The notes under the pieces are model-generated. The model ran no database searches. It had not been told where the DNA came from and saw only the letters and a list, made by a program, of their open reading frames with translations. From DATARR01 sp036376245 (GTDB lineage: Bacteria > Acidobacteriota > Thermoanaerobaculia > Multivoradales > UBA5704), in assembly GCA_036376245.1 (NCBI GenBank), contig DASVAS010000003.1, forward strand, positions 124,001 to 188,000: 64,000 nucleotides of DNA. The letters are read 5' to 3'. This document shows positions 33,324 through 43,006 of the stretch, in pieces; the stretch's first letter is position 1; the number at the start of each line of letters is the position of its first letter. Position numbers and translations under genes: made by a program.

Positions 33324-34556
33324 TCATACGTTCCGCGTCGCGATGGCCGGCGGCACCCGCGAGCCGCGTAGCGCCGGTCCCAGGGCCGCGGCCAAGCCCA
33401 GCATCCAGAGGAAGGCCACGCCCGGAGCCAGCACCCGCCAGTCCAGCCGCGAGCCCGCCACCCAGGTGACCAGCCCGTAGTTGAGAGCGTAGGCGAGCCC
33501 GAGTCCGAGGACCACGCCCGTGGTCGTCACGATCCAGTTCTCCACCAGGAAGTAGCGGACGATCGCCGCCGGCGTGGCCCCCAGGGCCCGCCGGGTGCCG
33601 ATCTGCCGCCGCCGCTCGGTGACCGAGAACGAGGTGATGCCCACGATGCCCAGGGCGGTCACCACCACCAGCAGGATCATCACCGCGTTCAGCGAAGCCA
33701 CCAGCAGACGGTCGCTGTCATGGAAGCGCTGCCGGGTCTCCGTGATCGTCCGCACCCGGACGTTGCGCCCGTCGTCCACCTTCAGGAGCGCCTGATCGAT
33801 CGCCGCCGCCACGGCGTTCGCCTGACCGGGCTCGGCCCGCACCAGGTATTGGGTGCCGCGCTGCAGGCCGCCGGACGGAATGGGATAGAAAACGGTGTAC
33901 TCGTTGAGACCTCCCGCATTCCCCACCGGGTTGTAGAACTTGTCGAAGACGCCGACGATCGTGTGCGTCTGCTCCACGTTCGAGTACGCGAGCGTCTTGC
34001 CGACCGCCTGGCCGTCCGGGAAAAGGTGCTTCGCCAGGGCCTGGCTGATGATTACTCCGACCTGCGCCCGGTCGTAGCCGGTGTCTGGAGGAACGCTTTC
34101 GTACTCCTGAAGCGTCAGGTTGCGGCCCTGCACCAGCTCGACGTCCAGGGTGTCGAGGATGGAGGGATCCACATAATAGAACTGCGTGTTGGTGCCCAGC
34201 TCCTGGCCGGGAAGGAGGACCTCGGTGACGGCGCCGCCTCCCATCCACGGTGTGAAAAACGTATTGGAAGCGGAGCGGACTCCGGGCATGGCGCGCAGGG
34301 CCGCCAGATCCTCCCGGGTGAGTTGCGCGAGCCGCTCCGGATCCCGCAGGGCGTCGGAGAAGGGCTCGCTCACGACGCGGACGAGGTTGGCCTCGTCGAA
34401 GCCGGAAGGCCGGGTCATGGCCTCGCGGGCTTCGAGGATCAGGGTGATGCCGTTGGCGGCGATGGCCAGCGTCAGCGCCACCTCCGCCACGATCAATAGA
34501 AAGCGCGCCCGGCTGCGGGTCATGGCGCGAAAGATCGGTCCGATTTCCAGTTGCAT
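33324..34556 (-). CDS. ABC transporter permease, MacB/FtsX-like (second permease)
   Basis: A 410-residue permease with the MacB/FtsX four-TM plan: one TM at about 22-42 (LLIVAEVALTLAIAANGITL), a periplasmic MacB_PCD domain (about 50-280), and three TM helices near the C-terminus (LNAVMILLVVVTALGIVGIT, WIVTTTGVVLGLGLAYALN, and the final one). It ends GSRVPPAIATRNV, typical of the family. It lies 17 nt after the first permease and is the last gene of the exporter operon. Such tripartite-like systems move lipids, peptides or drugs across the envelope. Confidence 0.85.
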   Translation of the reverse strand: MQLEIGPIFRAMTRSRARFLLIVAEVALTLAIAANGITLILEAREAMTRPSGFDEANLVRVVSEPFSDALRDPERLAQLTREDLAALRAMPGVRSASNTFFTPWMGGGAVTEVLLPGQELGTNTQFYYVDPSILDTLDVELVQGRNLTLQEYESVPPDTGYDRAQVGVIISQALAKHLFPDGQAVGKTLAYSNVEQTHTIVGVFDKFYNPVGNAGGLNEYTVFYPIPSGGLQRGTQYLVRAEPGQANAVAAAIDQALLKVDDGRNVRVRTITETRQRFHDSDRLLVASLNAVMILLVVVTALGIVGITSFSVTERRRQIGTRRALGATPAAIVRYFLVENWIVTTTGVVLGLGLAYALNYGLVTWVAGSRLDWRVLAPGVAFLWMLGLAAALGPALRGSRVPPAIATRNV

Positions 34557-34573
34557 GGCTGTTTTCCTTTGAC

Positions 34574-35896
34574 CTACTGGTTCTTGAGGTGCCGCGCCGG
34601 CGGAATGGCGCAGATCCGCCACGCCGGATAGATGCCCGCGATGGCCGCCGCGATCAGCGAGAGCACGATCGCCGCTCCCACCATCCGCGCGTCGAGTTGG
34701 AAAAACGCCTCGTCGGCCGCGCCTGGCTGATAGAAACGGTTGACCGCCGCGATACTGCCGAGCGAGAGGAGCAGGCCCGCGAGGCCGCCCAGCACTCCCA
34801 CCAGCTCGCACTCCACCAAATGTTGGAGAAAGATCGCCCGCCGGCTCGCCCCGAGGGCCCGCCGCACGCCCACCGTCGAGGCCCGGGCCAGGAACTTGCC
34901 CAGGAACAGGCCCACCAGGTTGAGCGCCGCCACCACCAGGAACAGCAGCGAGATCAGGGCGAGGGAGCGCGACTGCCGCGGCACCACCTCCCACTCCTCC
35001 ATCAGCTCCAGCACCGGCGTCACCCGGTTGTTCAGGGGCCGCTGGAAACGGCCGCTCTTCTTCTGGTCCATGGCGTAGGCGTCGAGGAAGCTGTGATAGG
35101 CCTTCACCTGCGCGGCATCGTCGAGCTGCACCCACATCTGGGCGAACGCCATCTCGCTCGCGTGCAGGCGCTCGAGAAAGCCGTCCCCCTCCTCCTGCCG
35201 CCAGCCCATCAGGTTGCCCGCCGTCTGGATCTCCATCGGCTCGATGAAGTTGAACGGCATGAAGACGTTCTCCGGCTCCTGGTTGGGATTCTGCGTCATG
35301 TCGTAGAACAGCACCCGGGGGCGCCACTGATCGAGCACGCCCACCACCCGGAACTCCCCTTCCTCGATGCGGATCTTGCGGCCGACGCTGTTCTCGCCGC
35401 CGAACAGGCGGTCGTTCAGCTCCGAGCTGATCACCACCACCGCTTCCGGCTTCTCATCGGCGGAGCGGCTCCAGCCTGACCCATAGCGGAACGGCACGTC
35501 GAACATCGGAAAGAAGTCGCTGAACGTCAGCCGCACCAGCTCGCGGAACGGACGGTCGCCCGCCTTTTCCGGATAGATGTACATCCGCGACTTGAACATG
35601 GCCGCCTGACGGGTCGGGATGTCGCTGCGCATGATCCGGCGCAGGTCCTGATACGTTACCTGCTGCGGCGGCGCGCCGTCTTCGGAGTAGGCGTCCCGCG
35701 GGTCCCACGAATCCAGCCGCACGTAGTGCAACCGATCGCTTTTCCCCGGGATCGGATCCCGGGCGAGGGTGTTGTAGACCGTCAGGAAGGTCGTCGAGAC
35801 CGCCACGCCGAGGGCGATGCCGGCGACGATCAGGCCGGTCAGGACGGGATGCCGCCGGATGCTCCTGGCGGCGAGGCGGAGGTTGTAGAGCAACAT
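34574..35896 (-). CDS. ABC transporter permease, MacB/FtsX-like (first permease)
   Basis: A 440-residue permease: N-terminal TM (PVLTGLIVAGIALGVAVSTT), a large periplasmic domain with ADEKPEAVVVISSELNDRLF and RKIRIEEGEFRVVGVLD, then TM helices at about 315-340, 365-385 and 405-425, and the closing YPAWRICAIPPARHLK. Works with the paralogous permease downstream as a heterodimer, powered by the ATPase encoded 12 nt upstream. Confidence 0.85.
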   Translation of the reverse strand: MLLYNLRLAARSIRRHPVLTGLIVAGIALGVAVSTTFLTVYNTLARDPIPGKSDRLHYVRLDSWDPRDAYSEDGAPPQQVTYQDLRRIMRSDIPTRQAAMFKSRMYIYPEKAGDRPFRELVRLTFSDFFPMFDVPFRYGSGWSRSADEKPEAVVVISSELNDRLFGGENSVGRKIRIEEGEFRVVGVLDQWRPRVLFYDMTQNPNQEPENVFMPFNFIEPMEIQTAGNLMGWRQEEGDGFLERLHASEMAFAQMWVQLDDAAQVKAYHSFLDAYAMDQKKSGRFQRPLNNRVTPVLELMEEWEVVPRQSRSLALISLLFLVVAALNLVGLFLGKFLARASTVGVRRALGASRRAIFLQHLVECELVGVLGGLAGLLLSLGSIAAVNRFYQPGAADEAFFQLDARMVGAAIVLSLIAAAIAGIYPAWRICAIPPARHLKNQ

Positions 35897-35908
35897 TTTC
35901 GTCGCCTC

Positions 35909-36643
<735 letters not shown>

Positions 36644-36663
36644 GGTTTTTCTCTCCCGCGCGC

Positions 36664-37914
36664 TCAGCGCCGCACCAGCACGGTCTTCGCGCCGTTGAAC
36701 TGTTGAATATCGGAAAGGACGACAGCCTCGCCCTCGCGCAAGCCTTCGACGATCTCCACCTCGGCGACGCTCTGGGCGCCGGTGCGGATGGTCCGCAGGG
36801 TGGCGAGGCCGTCCTCGACGACATAGATCTGCCGTCCGCCGCCGCTGTCCATGAACGGCCCGCGGGGCACCTTGACGACGCCGGGCCGCTTCTCCAGCAG
36901 CAGCCGCACGGAGACGCGCTGGTTCTGCCGCAGCCCCGGCACGTCGCCCTGGAAGGCCACCGTCCCCTGCACCGTGCTCGACCGCACCTCGGGCGACACC
37001 GCCGTCAGCTCGCCGGGCAGCTCGCGGCCGCCCCAGGAGATGACCGCCGGCGTGCCGGCGCCCACCTCGTCGGCGTAGGACTCGGGGATCTGGACCTCCA
37101 CTTCATATTTCGACAGGTCGACCACGGTGAGCAGCGGCGCGTTCTGCGCCACGGCGTCGCGGTCCTGGACGTCGACGCCGGCCACCAGGCCGTCGAAGGG
37201 GGAGCGGACGGTCAGCTCGCCGATCCGGCGCTCCAACTCGGCCACGACCAGCCGCTGGCGGGCGATCTGCTGGCGGCGGTCCGCCACCTCGAACAGGCGC
37301 GCCTCGCGGGCCAGGCCGCCGCCCTGGTCGGCCTGCTCCAGCTCGACCTCGGCGACGCGCACGGCGTCGCGGCTGCGCTCGTGCTCCACCTCGTTGAGGA
37401 GTCCCTCGGAGCGCAGCTTCTCGGCCCGCTGGAGGTCGCGCCGGGCGGACTCCAGCCGCACGCGCCGCAGCTTGACGGTCTGCTCGTCGCCCTGGTTCTG
37501 CTGCCGGGCGGACAGCTCGGCGCGCGACAGCTCGGACTCCATGGACTGGAGCCGCGACCGTTCCTGGGCGAGCTGCGCGTCCAGCTCCGGGCTGGCGAGG
37601 GTCGCCAGCACCTGCCCGCCGCGCACCGCCTCGCCGGGCTTGACGTTCAAGGTCACGATGCCCTGGGCCGGGCTGTACAGGCGCGGATGGTTGGCGGCCA
37701 CGATGCGCCCCTGGGCGGCGACGTCGCGCTCCAGGTCGCCGCGCGTGACCGTGGCGATCCGCAGGCGCTCGAAGTCGATCGACTGCTCGGCCCGCATCCA
37801 CCGCTGGAGGGACGGGGCTATGACGGCGACCAGGACCGCCGCCAGCACGGCCGTCCCGAGCAGGATCTTGGCCCGCCGGGACAGTCCGGGAGATTTCACG
37901 ACAATCTGGTCCAT
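36664..37914 (-). CDS. Efflux periplasmic adaptor (HlyD/RND-MFP type)
   Basis: A 416-residue membrane-fusion adaptor: one N-terminal TM (ILLGTAVLAAVLVAVIAPSL), barrel-sandwich halves (LYSPAQGIVTLNVKPGEAVR and LTVRSPFDGLVAGVDVQDRD) around a long coiled-coil hairpin (about 110-240), then beta-barrel and membrane-proximal domains. The sigma-54 promoter predicts transcription from about 37938, which leaves the ATG at 37935 almost without a leader although it has a better AAGGG box; I therefore take the ATG at 37914 (MDQIVVKS). First gene of the adaptor-ATPase-permease-permease operon. Confidence 0.85.
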   Translation of the reverse strand: MDQIVVKSPGLSRRAKILLGTAVLAAVLVAVIAPSLQRWMRAEQSIDFERLRIATVTRGDLERDVAAQGRIVAANHPRLYSPAQGIVTLNVKPGEAVRGGQVLATLASPELDAQLAQERSRLQSMESELSRAELSARQQNQGDEQTVKLRRVRLESARRDLQRAEKLRSEGLLNEVEHERSRDAVRVAEVELEQADQGGGLAREARLFEVADRRQQIARQRLVVAELERRIGELTVRSPFDGLVAGVDVQDRDAVAQNAPLLTVVDLSKYEVEVQIPESYADEVGAGTPAVISWGGRELPGELTAVSPEVRSSTVQGTVAFQGDVPGLRQNQRVSVRLLLEKRPGVVKVPRGPFMDSGGGRQIYVVEDGLATLRTIRTGAQSVAEVEIVEGLREGEAVVLSDIQQFNGAKTVLVRR

Positions 37915-37948
37915 CGAATCGGTTTCTCTGATCATGCCGGCCCTTATA

Positions 37949-37964
37949 GGCAACGGCTGTGCCA
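37949..37964 (-). promoter_or_regulatory. Sigma-54 (-24/-12) promoter of the exporter operon
   Basis: On the minus strand TGGCAC, five bases, TTGCC matches the sigma-54 consensus (TGGCAC-N5-TTGCW) at all key positions, with GG and GC correctly spaced. The predicted start is near 37938, just ahead of the adaptor gene. Confidence 0.8.
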
Positions 37965-38010
37965 TGGGCCGCTACGGCTGTAAATGGCTGTAAATCAGAG
38001 ACTTGGAAGA

Positions 38011-38075
38011 GCGGACGAGTGTCCGCGGACAGCGGCGGTTGACAGGTGTCCGGGGGATGGGCGGACAGGTGTCCG
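38011..38075. promoter_or_regulatory. Three palindromic upstream activator sites
   Basis: TGTCCGCGGACA (38020-38031, overlapping GCGGAC-GAGT-GTCCGC), GACAGGTGTC (38041-38050) and CGGACAGGTGTCCG (38062-38075) share the GGACA/TGTCC core. Their centres are 20 and 23 bp apart, about two helical turns, and 62, 82 and 105 bp from the -24 element, the usual location for sigma-54 enhancer sites. Confidence 0.7.
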
Positions 38076-38111
38076 GCAGAGAGATCTGCGCCCGGAGGGC
38101 GCGGGGACCTA

Positions 38112-38187
38112 GCCCAGGATTTCAATCCTGGGCACGGAGCGGCCTCGGTGCTCCCCGGCTCCCCGGCCCAGGCCTGAAGGCCTGGGC
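38112..38187. repeat. Pair of REP-like palindromes
   Basis: GCCCAGGATT-TC-AATCCTGGGC (38112-38133) and GCCCAGGCCT-GA-AGGCCTGGGC (38166-38187) are perfect 10-bp inverted repeats of the same family as the palindrome at 1933. Along with the activator sites they account for most of the 420-bp gap between the adaptor and the glycosyltransferase gene. Confidence 0.7.
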
Positions 38188-38336
38188 TACGTCCCTGGCC
38201 CCCTGGCGGGGCCCCTTGCACCGTGGAGATCGCCATGGCGGGCCCGTGGCACGAGCCTTGAATCCCCGCTTCAACACGGCAAGGTCTGCTCGCCGGCGGG
38301 GCATGCCGCCTCAGCGCTTTCGAAGGAGGTTCCGGG

Positions 38337-40148
38337 TTGGAGGCGATTTCGGTACGACTGGAGAGCTCTTCCTCTTCTGTGTCCATACGCGAACGGACTC
38401 TGTTCGTCGGGGGGCTGACAGTGCTCCTGATCCTGGCCGCGCTCCTCCGCTTCTACCACCTCGGCGTGCCGGCCTACGACTGCGACGAGCTCTACTCCCT
38501 GCGCATCCAGGGCCTCTCTCCGAAATCCATCGCCTCCGTCGTGGGACGCTCGGTCTTCCACGATTTACACCCGCCGCTCTCGTACCTGGTCTACATGGTC
38601 TGGATCGCCCTGTTCGGGACGGCCGAGGTTGCGGTCCGCTCCCTGCCGCTGCTGCTGGGGCTGGTCTCGGTGGCGCTGATCGGGCTCATCGGACGGCGGA
38701 TCGGCGGGACCTGGGTCGGGCTCGCCGCGGCCGCGCTCATGGCCTTCAATCCGTTCCACATCGCCTACTCCCAGGAGGCGAGGTCCTACGCGCTGGCGGT
38801 GGCGCTCACGATCGCGTCCCATTTCTTCCTGCTGCGGTCGCTCCGCGAGGCGTCGGCGCGGAATCTGACGGTCTACGCGCTGCTCCTGGTCGCCGCCATC
38901 TACACGCACTACTTCGCCCTGCTCGCGCTGCTGTCTCACGGCTTCATCGCGTCGTGGGCGCTGCTGACCGGCGACGAGGGTTCACGCCGCGCCGCCCGGT
39001 CGACGCTGCTGACGTTCGGCTGCGCCATGGCCACCTACATCGCCTGGCTGCCGGCCCTCGTCTTCCAGGCGTCGGGAAGCCCCGAAGGAGCGTCGCTCGA
39101 TTATCTCGCGTCGGACTCTCCTCTCACCCGGGCGGGCGGCTTCCTCCGTGACGTCGCGGGCCTGGGCCCGTCGCCGTACCTCCTTCCTACCACCGCCGCC
39201 CTGCTCGCCCTGCTGGCTTTCGCCTTCCTGTGCCGGGAACGCCTGCCCGCCGCCGCCGAATCCGGCCCCGCGAGCGTCCCGCCGCGGTGGCTGGGCTTCC
39301 TGCTGCTGGTGGCGGCGGTCCTGATCGCGGTCGGCGTGCCTCTCGTGGCCCCGGTTCATCTCTTCCCCCAGGCCCGGCAGGTGCTCCTCTCCGAGGGATA
39401 CAGCCCGGCGGACATCGAGCGGGAATTACAAGGCCTGATGCAGTTCGCCATCTCGATTCCCCTGGCCCTGGGAGCGATCGGTCTCGTGATCCTCGGCTGG
39501 CGCTGGCTCTCGTCGCTGCTGGCCCGGCTGCCCAGACGGGGCGCCGGCCGGCCGCTGGCGGTCAACGCCCTGCTGGCGGGCCTGCTGCTGGTCCCCCTGG
39601 CCGTGGTCCTGGCTCTCGCGCTCAAAGGCGTTCCGCTGCTCTCGGACCGCAACCTGCTGGTCTGCGAGGCGCCGCTGACCCTCGCTCTCGGCGTGGGGGC
39701 GGCGAAGCTCGCGCAGACCCGGTGGGGACGCCTCGCCCTGGTGCCGCTCCTCCTCGTTCTCGCTGTGGGAAGATTCCAGTATCAGCCCATCTCCGGGGTC
39801 TTCGGCGTCGCGGGCAAGCCCCTGGGCATGCAGACCGGCGCCTGGCGCGACCTGGTCCGCGAGCTCGACCGGCGGGGCGGGCACGATCTCCCGCTGGTGA
39901 TGGTGGACGCGCCGCGCAGCGATCCGGCGGAGTTCTATCTGAGCGACCGTCCGGTCAAGCGCATCGTGGAGTCCGATCCCATCGCGCGCGTCCGCCTGCC
40001 GGAAGAATTCCGCTTCGTGCACCTCAAGGGCAATCGCGACAGCGAGGCGCTACGCTCCAAGATGGCGGGCGTGGCGTCCCTCCAGCCCAGGTTCCAGGTG
40101 GATGAATTCGTGATCTACGACGCCCGTTCCTTGCCGCCCAGGATGTAG
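38337..40148 (+). CDS. ArnT/GT39-like membrane glycosyltransferase
   Basis: A 603-residue polytopic membrane protein of the GT-C type. The first periplasmic loop carries the acidic motif YDCDELYSLR, and HDLHPPLSYLVYM and FHIAYSQEARSYALA are typical of the GT39/PMT_2 family that transfers sugars from polyprenyl phosphates. About ten TM helices are followed by a C-terminal soluble domain (about 500-603). The start is TTG at 38337, decided by a perfect AAGGAGGT 6-7 nt upstream. Its 3' end overlaps the convergent methyltransferase gene by 34 bp. Acceptor unknown. Confidence 0.8.
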   Translation: MEAISVRLESSSSSVSIRERTLFVGGLTVLLILAALLRFYHLGVPAYDCDELYSLRIQGLSPKSIASVVGRSVFHDLHPPLSYLVYMVWIALFGTAEVAVRSLPLLLGLVSVALIGLIGRRIGGTWVGLAAAALMAFNPFHIAYSQEARSYALAVALTIASHFFLLRSLREASARNLTVYALLLVAAIYTHYFALLALLSHGFIASWALLTGDEGSRRAARSTLLTFGCAMATYIAWLPALVFQASGSPEGASLDYLASDSPLTRAGGFLRDVAGLGPSPYLLPTTAALLALLAFAFLCRERLPAAAESGPASVPPRWLGFLLLVAAVLIAVGVPLVAPVHLFPQARQVLLSEGYSPADIERELQGLMQFAISIPLALGAIGLVILGWRWLSSLLARLPRRGAGRPLAVNALLAGLLLVPLAVVLALALKGVPLLSDRNLLVCEAPLTLALGVGAAKLAQTRWGRLALVPLLLVLAVGRFQYQPISGVFGVAGKPLGMQTGAWRDLVRELDRRGGHDLPLVMVDAPRSDPAEFYLSDRPVKRIVESDPIARVRLPEEFRFVHLKGNRDSEALRSKMAGVASLQPRFQVDEFVIYDARSLPPRM

Positions 40149-40807
40149 TACTGCGCGCCGAGCGGCAGCCAGGAGAAAAACCGCTCGAACATTCCAAAGA
40201 TCCTGGCACGCCAGGGAAAGAACAGGAAATAACGCCACTCGATCGATCCCAGGCCGGCGCCGCGGAACAACCGCCGCGCGGTTCCCGCCGTGAGCAGGAC
40301 GGCGTCCTGGTCGAACTCGCAGCGGGACACCACCAGCCGGGTCAGCGGATTCAAGGGATTGTGCTCGAAGATGGCGACGAGCCCTCCCGGCTTGACGACG
40401 CGGAACATCTCGGCGACGAACCGCTCCCACTCGGCCGGCGGCACGTGGTGCAGCACGCAGACGGCGAAGGCGACGTCGAATTCGCCGTCGCCGAAAGGCA
40501 ACGCGGAGCCGTCGTATTTGGAGAACTCGCCCCCCGGCGCGTTCTCCTTCGCCTCGCGGATGGACTCCGCCGCGATGTCCACGCCGTGAATTCTGCCGAA
40601 ATGCGGCAAGAGGAAGCGTTCCATCAGACCGACCCCGCAGCCCACGTCGAGCACGGCCAGATCGGAGGTGCGGCCGAAACGTTGCCGCGCGATCTCGATC
40701 AGCCTCCTGGCCTTCACTTCCAGGAAGAAGTCGTGGTCTCTGCCGGAGAAGGAGACGGCGTCGTCGACCCGTTTGGAGTAGCCCGCTGTGTACTGATTGA
40801 AGTCCAT
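40115..40807 (-). CDS. Class I SAM-dependent methyltransferase
   Basis: A 230-residue methyltransferase: motif I VLDVGCGVGLMERFL (SAM binding), acidic post-motif GVDIAAESI, and FDVAFAVCVLHHVPP. A conserved C-terminal hydrophobic region (FLFFPWRARIFGMFERFFSW) suggests membrane association. It is third in an operon behind a GT2 glycosyltransferase and an epimerase-like protein (5 nt after the latter), pointing to methylation of a sugar or polyprenol-linked intermediate (inference). Confidence 0.8.
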   Translation of the reverse strand: MDFNQYTAGYSKRVDDAVSFSGRDHDFFLEVKARRLIEIARQRFGRTSDLAVLDVGCGVGLMERFLLPHFGRIHGVDIAAESIREAKENAPGGEFSKYDGSALPFGDGEFDVAFAVCVLHHVPPAEWERFVAEMFRVVKPGGLVAIFEHNPLNPLTRLVVSRCEFDQDAVLLTAGTARRLFRGAGLGSIEWRYFLFFPWRARIFGMFERFFSWLPLGAQYYILGGKERAS

Positions 40808-40812
40808 GGCTG

Positions 40813-41793
40813 TTACGAGCGGTCCAGCAGGCGAGGAGGTTGGCCGAAAGCCGCCCCGCTGGCGACCGCCTCTTTGTAGATCAGGCTGATGTTGGAGCTC
40901 AGGTCGGAAGAATGCCATCCCGGCGGCAGGACCGAGTGTGAAAACGTGATGTCTTCCTGATTCGAGGGCTCCAGCGAATAGCTCACATAGATCTTGCGCC
41001 CGAGGACGTTCTCGACCATCTTCTCGATCTCGAAGATCGAAAACGGCTTGGCGTGGGCGAGCACAGCCGTCGATTCCTCGCCCCGCGCGTCGTCCTCCAG
41101 CAGGACGCGGCTGATGTACCGGGCGATGTCTTCGACGAACACGAAGTCGCGCAGGGTGCTCATCCACGCGGTGATGTTGGACACCTGATGGCGCAGCCCG
41201 TTCAGGATCAACGTGGAGATCAATCCGATCCGTTGATTCGGCCGCAGATATCCATACACCGAGGTCGGACGGTAGATCCGCTTCGTGATGGGAGCGCCGC
41301 TCGCCGCGAGGAGCTGTTCCTGCCGCTGCTTGAGCACACCGTACGGGCGCCGGGGCTCCGGTTTCGAGTCCTGATCCACATGGCGTTGGCCTTCGAACAG
41401 TCCGCCCGCGGAGCTCAACAGGTAGAACCCCATCCCGGCGTCCGGGAACCGCCGCGCCAGGCGCTCCGTCATGCCAAGGACGGCCTGGAAGCTTTCGAGC
41501 TCGACGGCGATCTCCGCCTCCGTGGCCGCGAAGCCGGCCCGGCCGGCGCTCCAGAGCACTTTCAAGCACGCGGCGGGAGATTCCTGCAACGGCGCGGCGA
41601 TCCTGGCTTCGAGCTCCTGGAGCTGCCGCTCCTGCAGGGCCGGATCGGTCCAGCTCAGAGGGATTCTCTCGACCCGCGGGTGCGCGGTGGAGGTGACGGC
41701 GTTCACGATGGCCGACCCGAGCAGGCCCACTCCGAACACCGGGATCGAACAAGAGGGCCGGTTTCCGCCGCCGGAGTCCGTGAGCAGGATCAT
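40813..41793 (-). CDS. NAD-dependent epimerase/dehydratase-like protein
   Basis: A 326-residue extended-SDR protein. The Rossmann motif is a slightly altered GVGLLGSAIV, after a 20-residue N-terminal extension; LLSSAGGLFEG and RPYGVLKQRQEQ supply the Ser and YxxxK of the catalytic set; RIYRPTSVYGYL and DFVFVEDIARYI are typical of sugar-nucleotide epimerases. The ATG overlaps the stop of the upstream GT2 gene (ATGA). Probably makes or modifies the sugar for the adjacent transferases. Confidence 0.75.
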   Translation of the reverse strand: MILLTDSGGGNRPSCSIPVFGVGLLGSAIVNAVTSTAHPRVERIPLSWTDPALQERQLQELEARIAAPLQESPAACLKVLWSAGRAGFAATEAEIAVELESFQAVLGMTERLARRFPDAGMGFYLLSSAGGLFEGQRHVDQDSKPEPRRPYGVLKQRQEQLLAASGAPITKRIYRPTSVYGYLRPNQRIGLISTLILNGLRHQVSNITAWMSTLRDFVFVEDIARYISRVLLEDDARGEESTAVLAHAKPFSIFEIEKMVENVLGRKIYVSYSLEPSNQEDITFSHSVLPPGWHSSDLSSNISLIYKEAVASGAAFGQPPRLLDRS

Positions 41794-42800
41794 TTCTTCG
41801 TACCGTATTTTTCGACCAGGGGCGCGAGCAGCCTGTCCTTGCCGCGATCGATCACGAAGAACGTCGGCTTGCCGTGCGCTTGCAGGAGCAGGGCCGACAG
41901 GTATTCGATGGCGATCCCGCCGAGAAGAGCGTTCAGGCCGCCGAAGAAGGCGATGGCGAGGATCAGGGAGGTCCACCCGCGGACCAGGATCAGCTCCGGG
42001 TGGATGGCTTTCAGGATGAGGACCCCGACCGACAGGATCACGCTGGCGGCCAGGGCGACCATCCCCATGGCCGCCCCGAACCGCAGGGGCTTGATCTCCG
42101 AGGAGATCAGCATCCGCCGCGCGTGGCCCAGCAGGGAGCGGAAGCTGTAGCCGCTCTGGCCCGTCTTCATGGAACGCACGTCCACGAGCGGCAGGCGCAA
42201 CGCGCCCATGCGGTTCGTGAACCAGGAGAGCACGACGTCGAAGTAGGTGTCGTGCGTCGAAACGGACGCCGCGGCCCGCGCGACGCTGCCTCTCATCAGC
42301 CGGAAGCTGTTGAACTGGCGCACCCGCGGACTGCCCACCAGCCAGGCGACCAGCGTCTTGTAGAGCCGGGAGGACGCGTTGCGGAAAACCGTCTGGTGCA
42401 CGGCGCCTTCGGCGTTCGCGTAGACGACGTCGTGGCGGTGAGCGATGGCCTCGACCAGCAGCGGGACGAGGTGCCTGGGATGGTGTTGCAGGTCCTCGTC
42501 CAGGGTCGCCACCCAGTCGCCCGAGGAATGGAGGATGCCGGCGACCGTCGCGGGGTGCTGGCCGAAGTTCCTGGACAGGTGCACGACCTTGACCCAGGGG
42601 TGTTCCGCTTGCAGCTCGGCGAGGACCTCGGGCGATTCGTCGACCGCCGAGTCGTTCACGAAGATGGCCTCCAGCAGCTCGAGAGGCCCGCCTTCGTCCG
42701 CGAGAGAGGCCCGCAGGGCGGCCAGCTCGGCGCAGAGGTCCCGCAGGTAGTCGGCGCCCTTGTAGACCGGCGTCACCGTGGAAAGGTAGACCTTCTCCAT
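41790..42800 (-). CDS. GT2 glycosyltransferase with C-terminal TM pair (ArnC/DPM1-like)
   Basis: A 336-residue polyprenyl-phosphate-type glycosyltransferase: N-terminal YLSTVTPVYKGADYL, nucleotide-binding FVNDSAVDES, HLSRNFGQHPATVAG, the DED metal motif in VATLDEDLQHHP, and two C-terminal TM helices (about 245-268 and 280-305). These enzymes load a sugar on undecaprenyl phosphate for use by GT-C transferases such as the GT39-like protein encoded nearby. First gene of a three-gene operon. Confidence 0.85.
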   Translation of the reverse strand: MEKVYLSTVTPVYKGADYLRDLCAELAALRASLADEGGPLELLEAIFVNDSAVDESPEVLAELQAEHPWVKVVHLSRNFGQHPATVAGILHSSGDWVATLDEDLQHHPRHLVPLLVEAIAHRHDVVYANAEGAVHQTVFRNASSRLYKTLVAWLVGSPRVRQFNSFRLMRGSVARAAASVSTHDTYFDVVLSWFTNRMGALRLPLVDVRSMKTGQSGYSFRSLLGHARRMLISSEIKPLRFGAAMGMVALAASVILSVGVLILKAIHPELILVRGWTSLILAIAFFGGLNALLGGIAIEYLSALLLQAHGKPTFFVIDRGKDRLLAPLVEKYGTKK

Positions 42801-42936
42801 TCGCTCCTTACACCCTTTTTCCAGGTCCAGCGAAATCCGCCTTACAAAGGTACATCCAGCACCGCCTCTTGATGCAAAGCCGGGGCCATCCGCGGAGGTG
42901 AGGGGAAGCTTGACCCGTCAACGTTCCATAGCTGAA

Positions 42937-42949
42937 CCCGCTGAGCGGG
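42937..42949. other. Short palindrome upstream of the secreted protein gene
   Basis: CCCGCTGAGCGGG is a perfect 6-bp inverted repeat around G, 57 bp before the start at 43007. It could be an operator or part of the leader. Confidence 0.3.
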
Positions 42950-43006
42950 GGCCGAAAACACCGACAGACAACAGAACTGACTTTACATATAAGCGAGGGA
43001 TCGACA

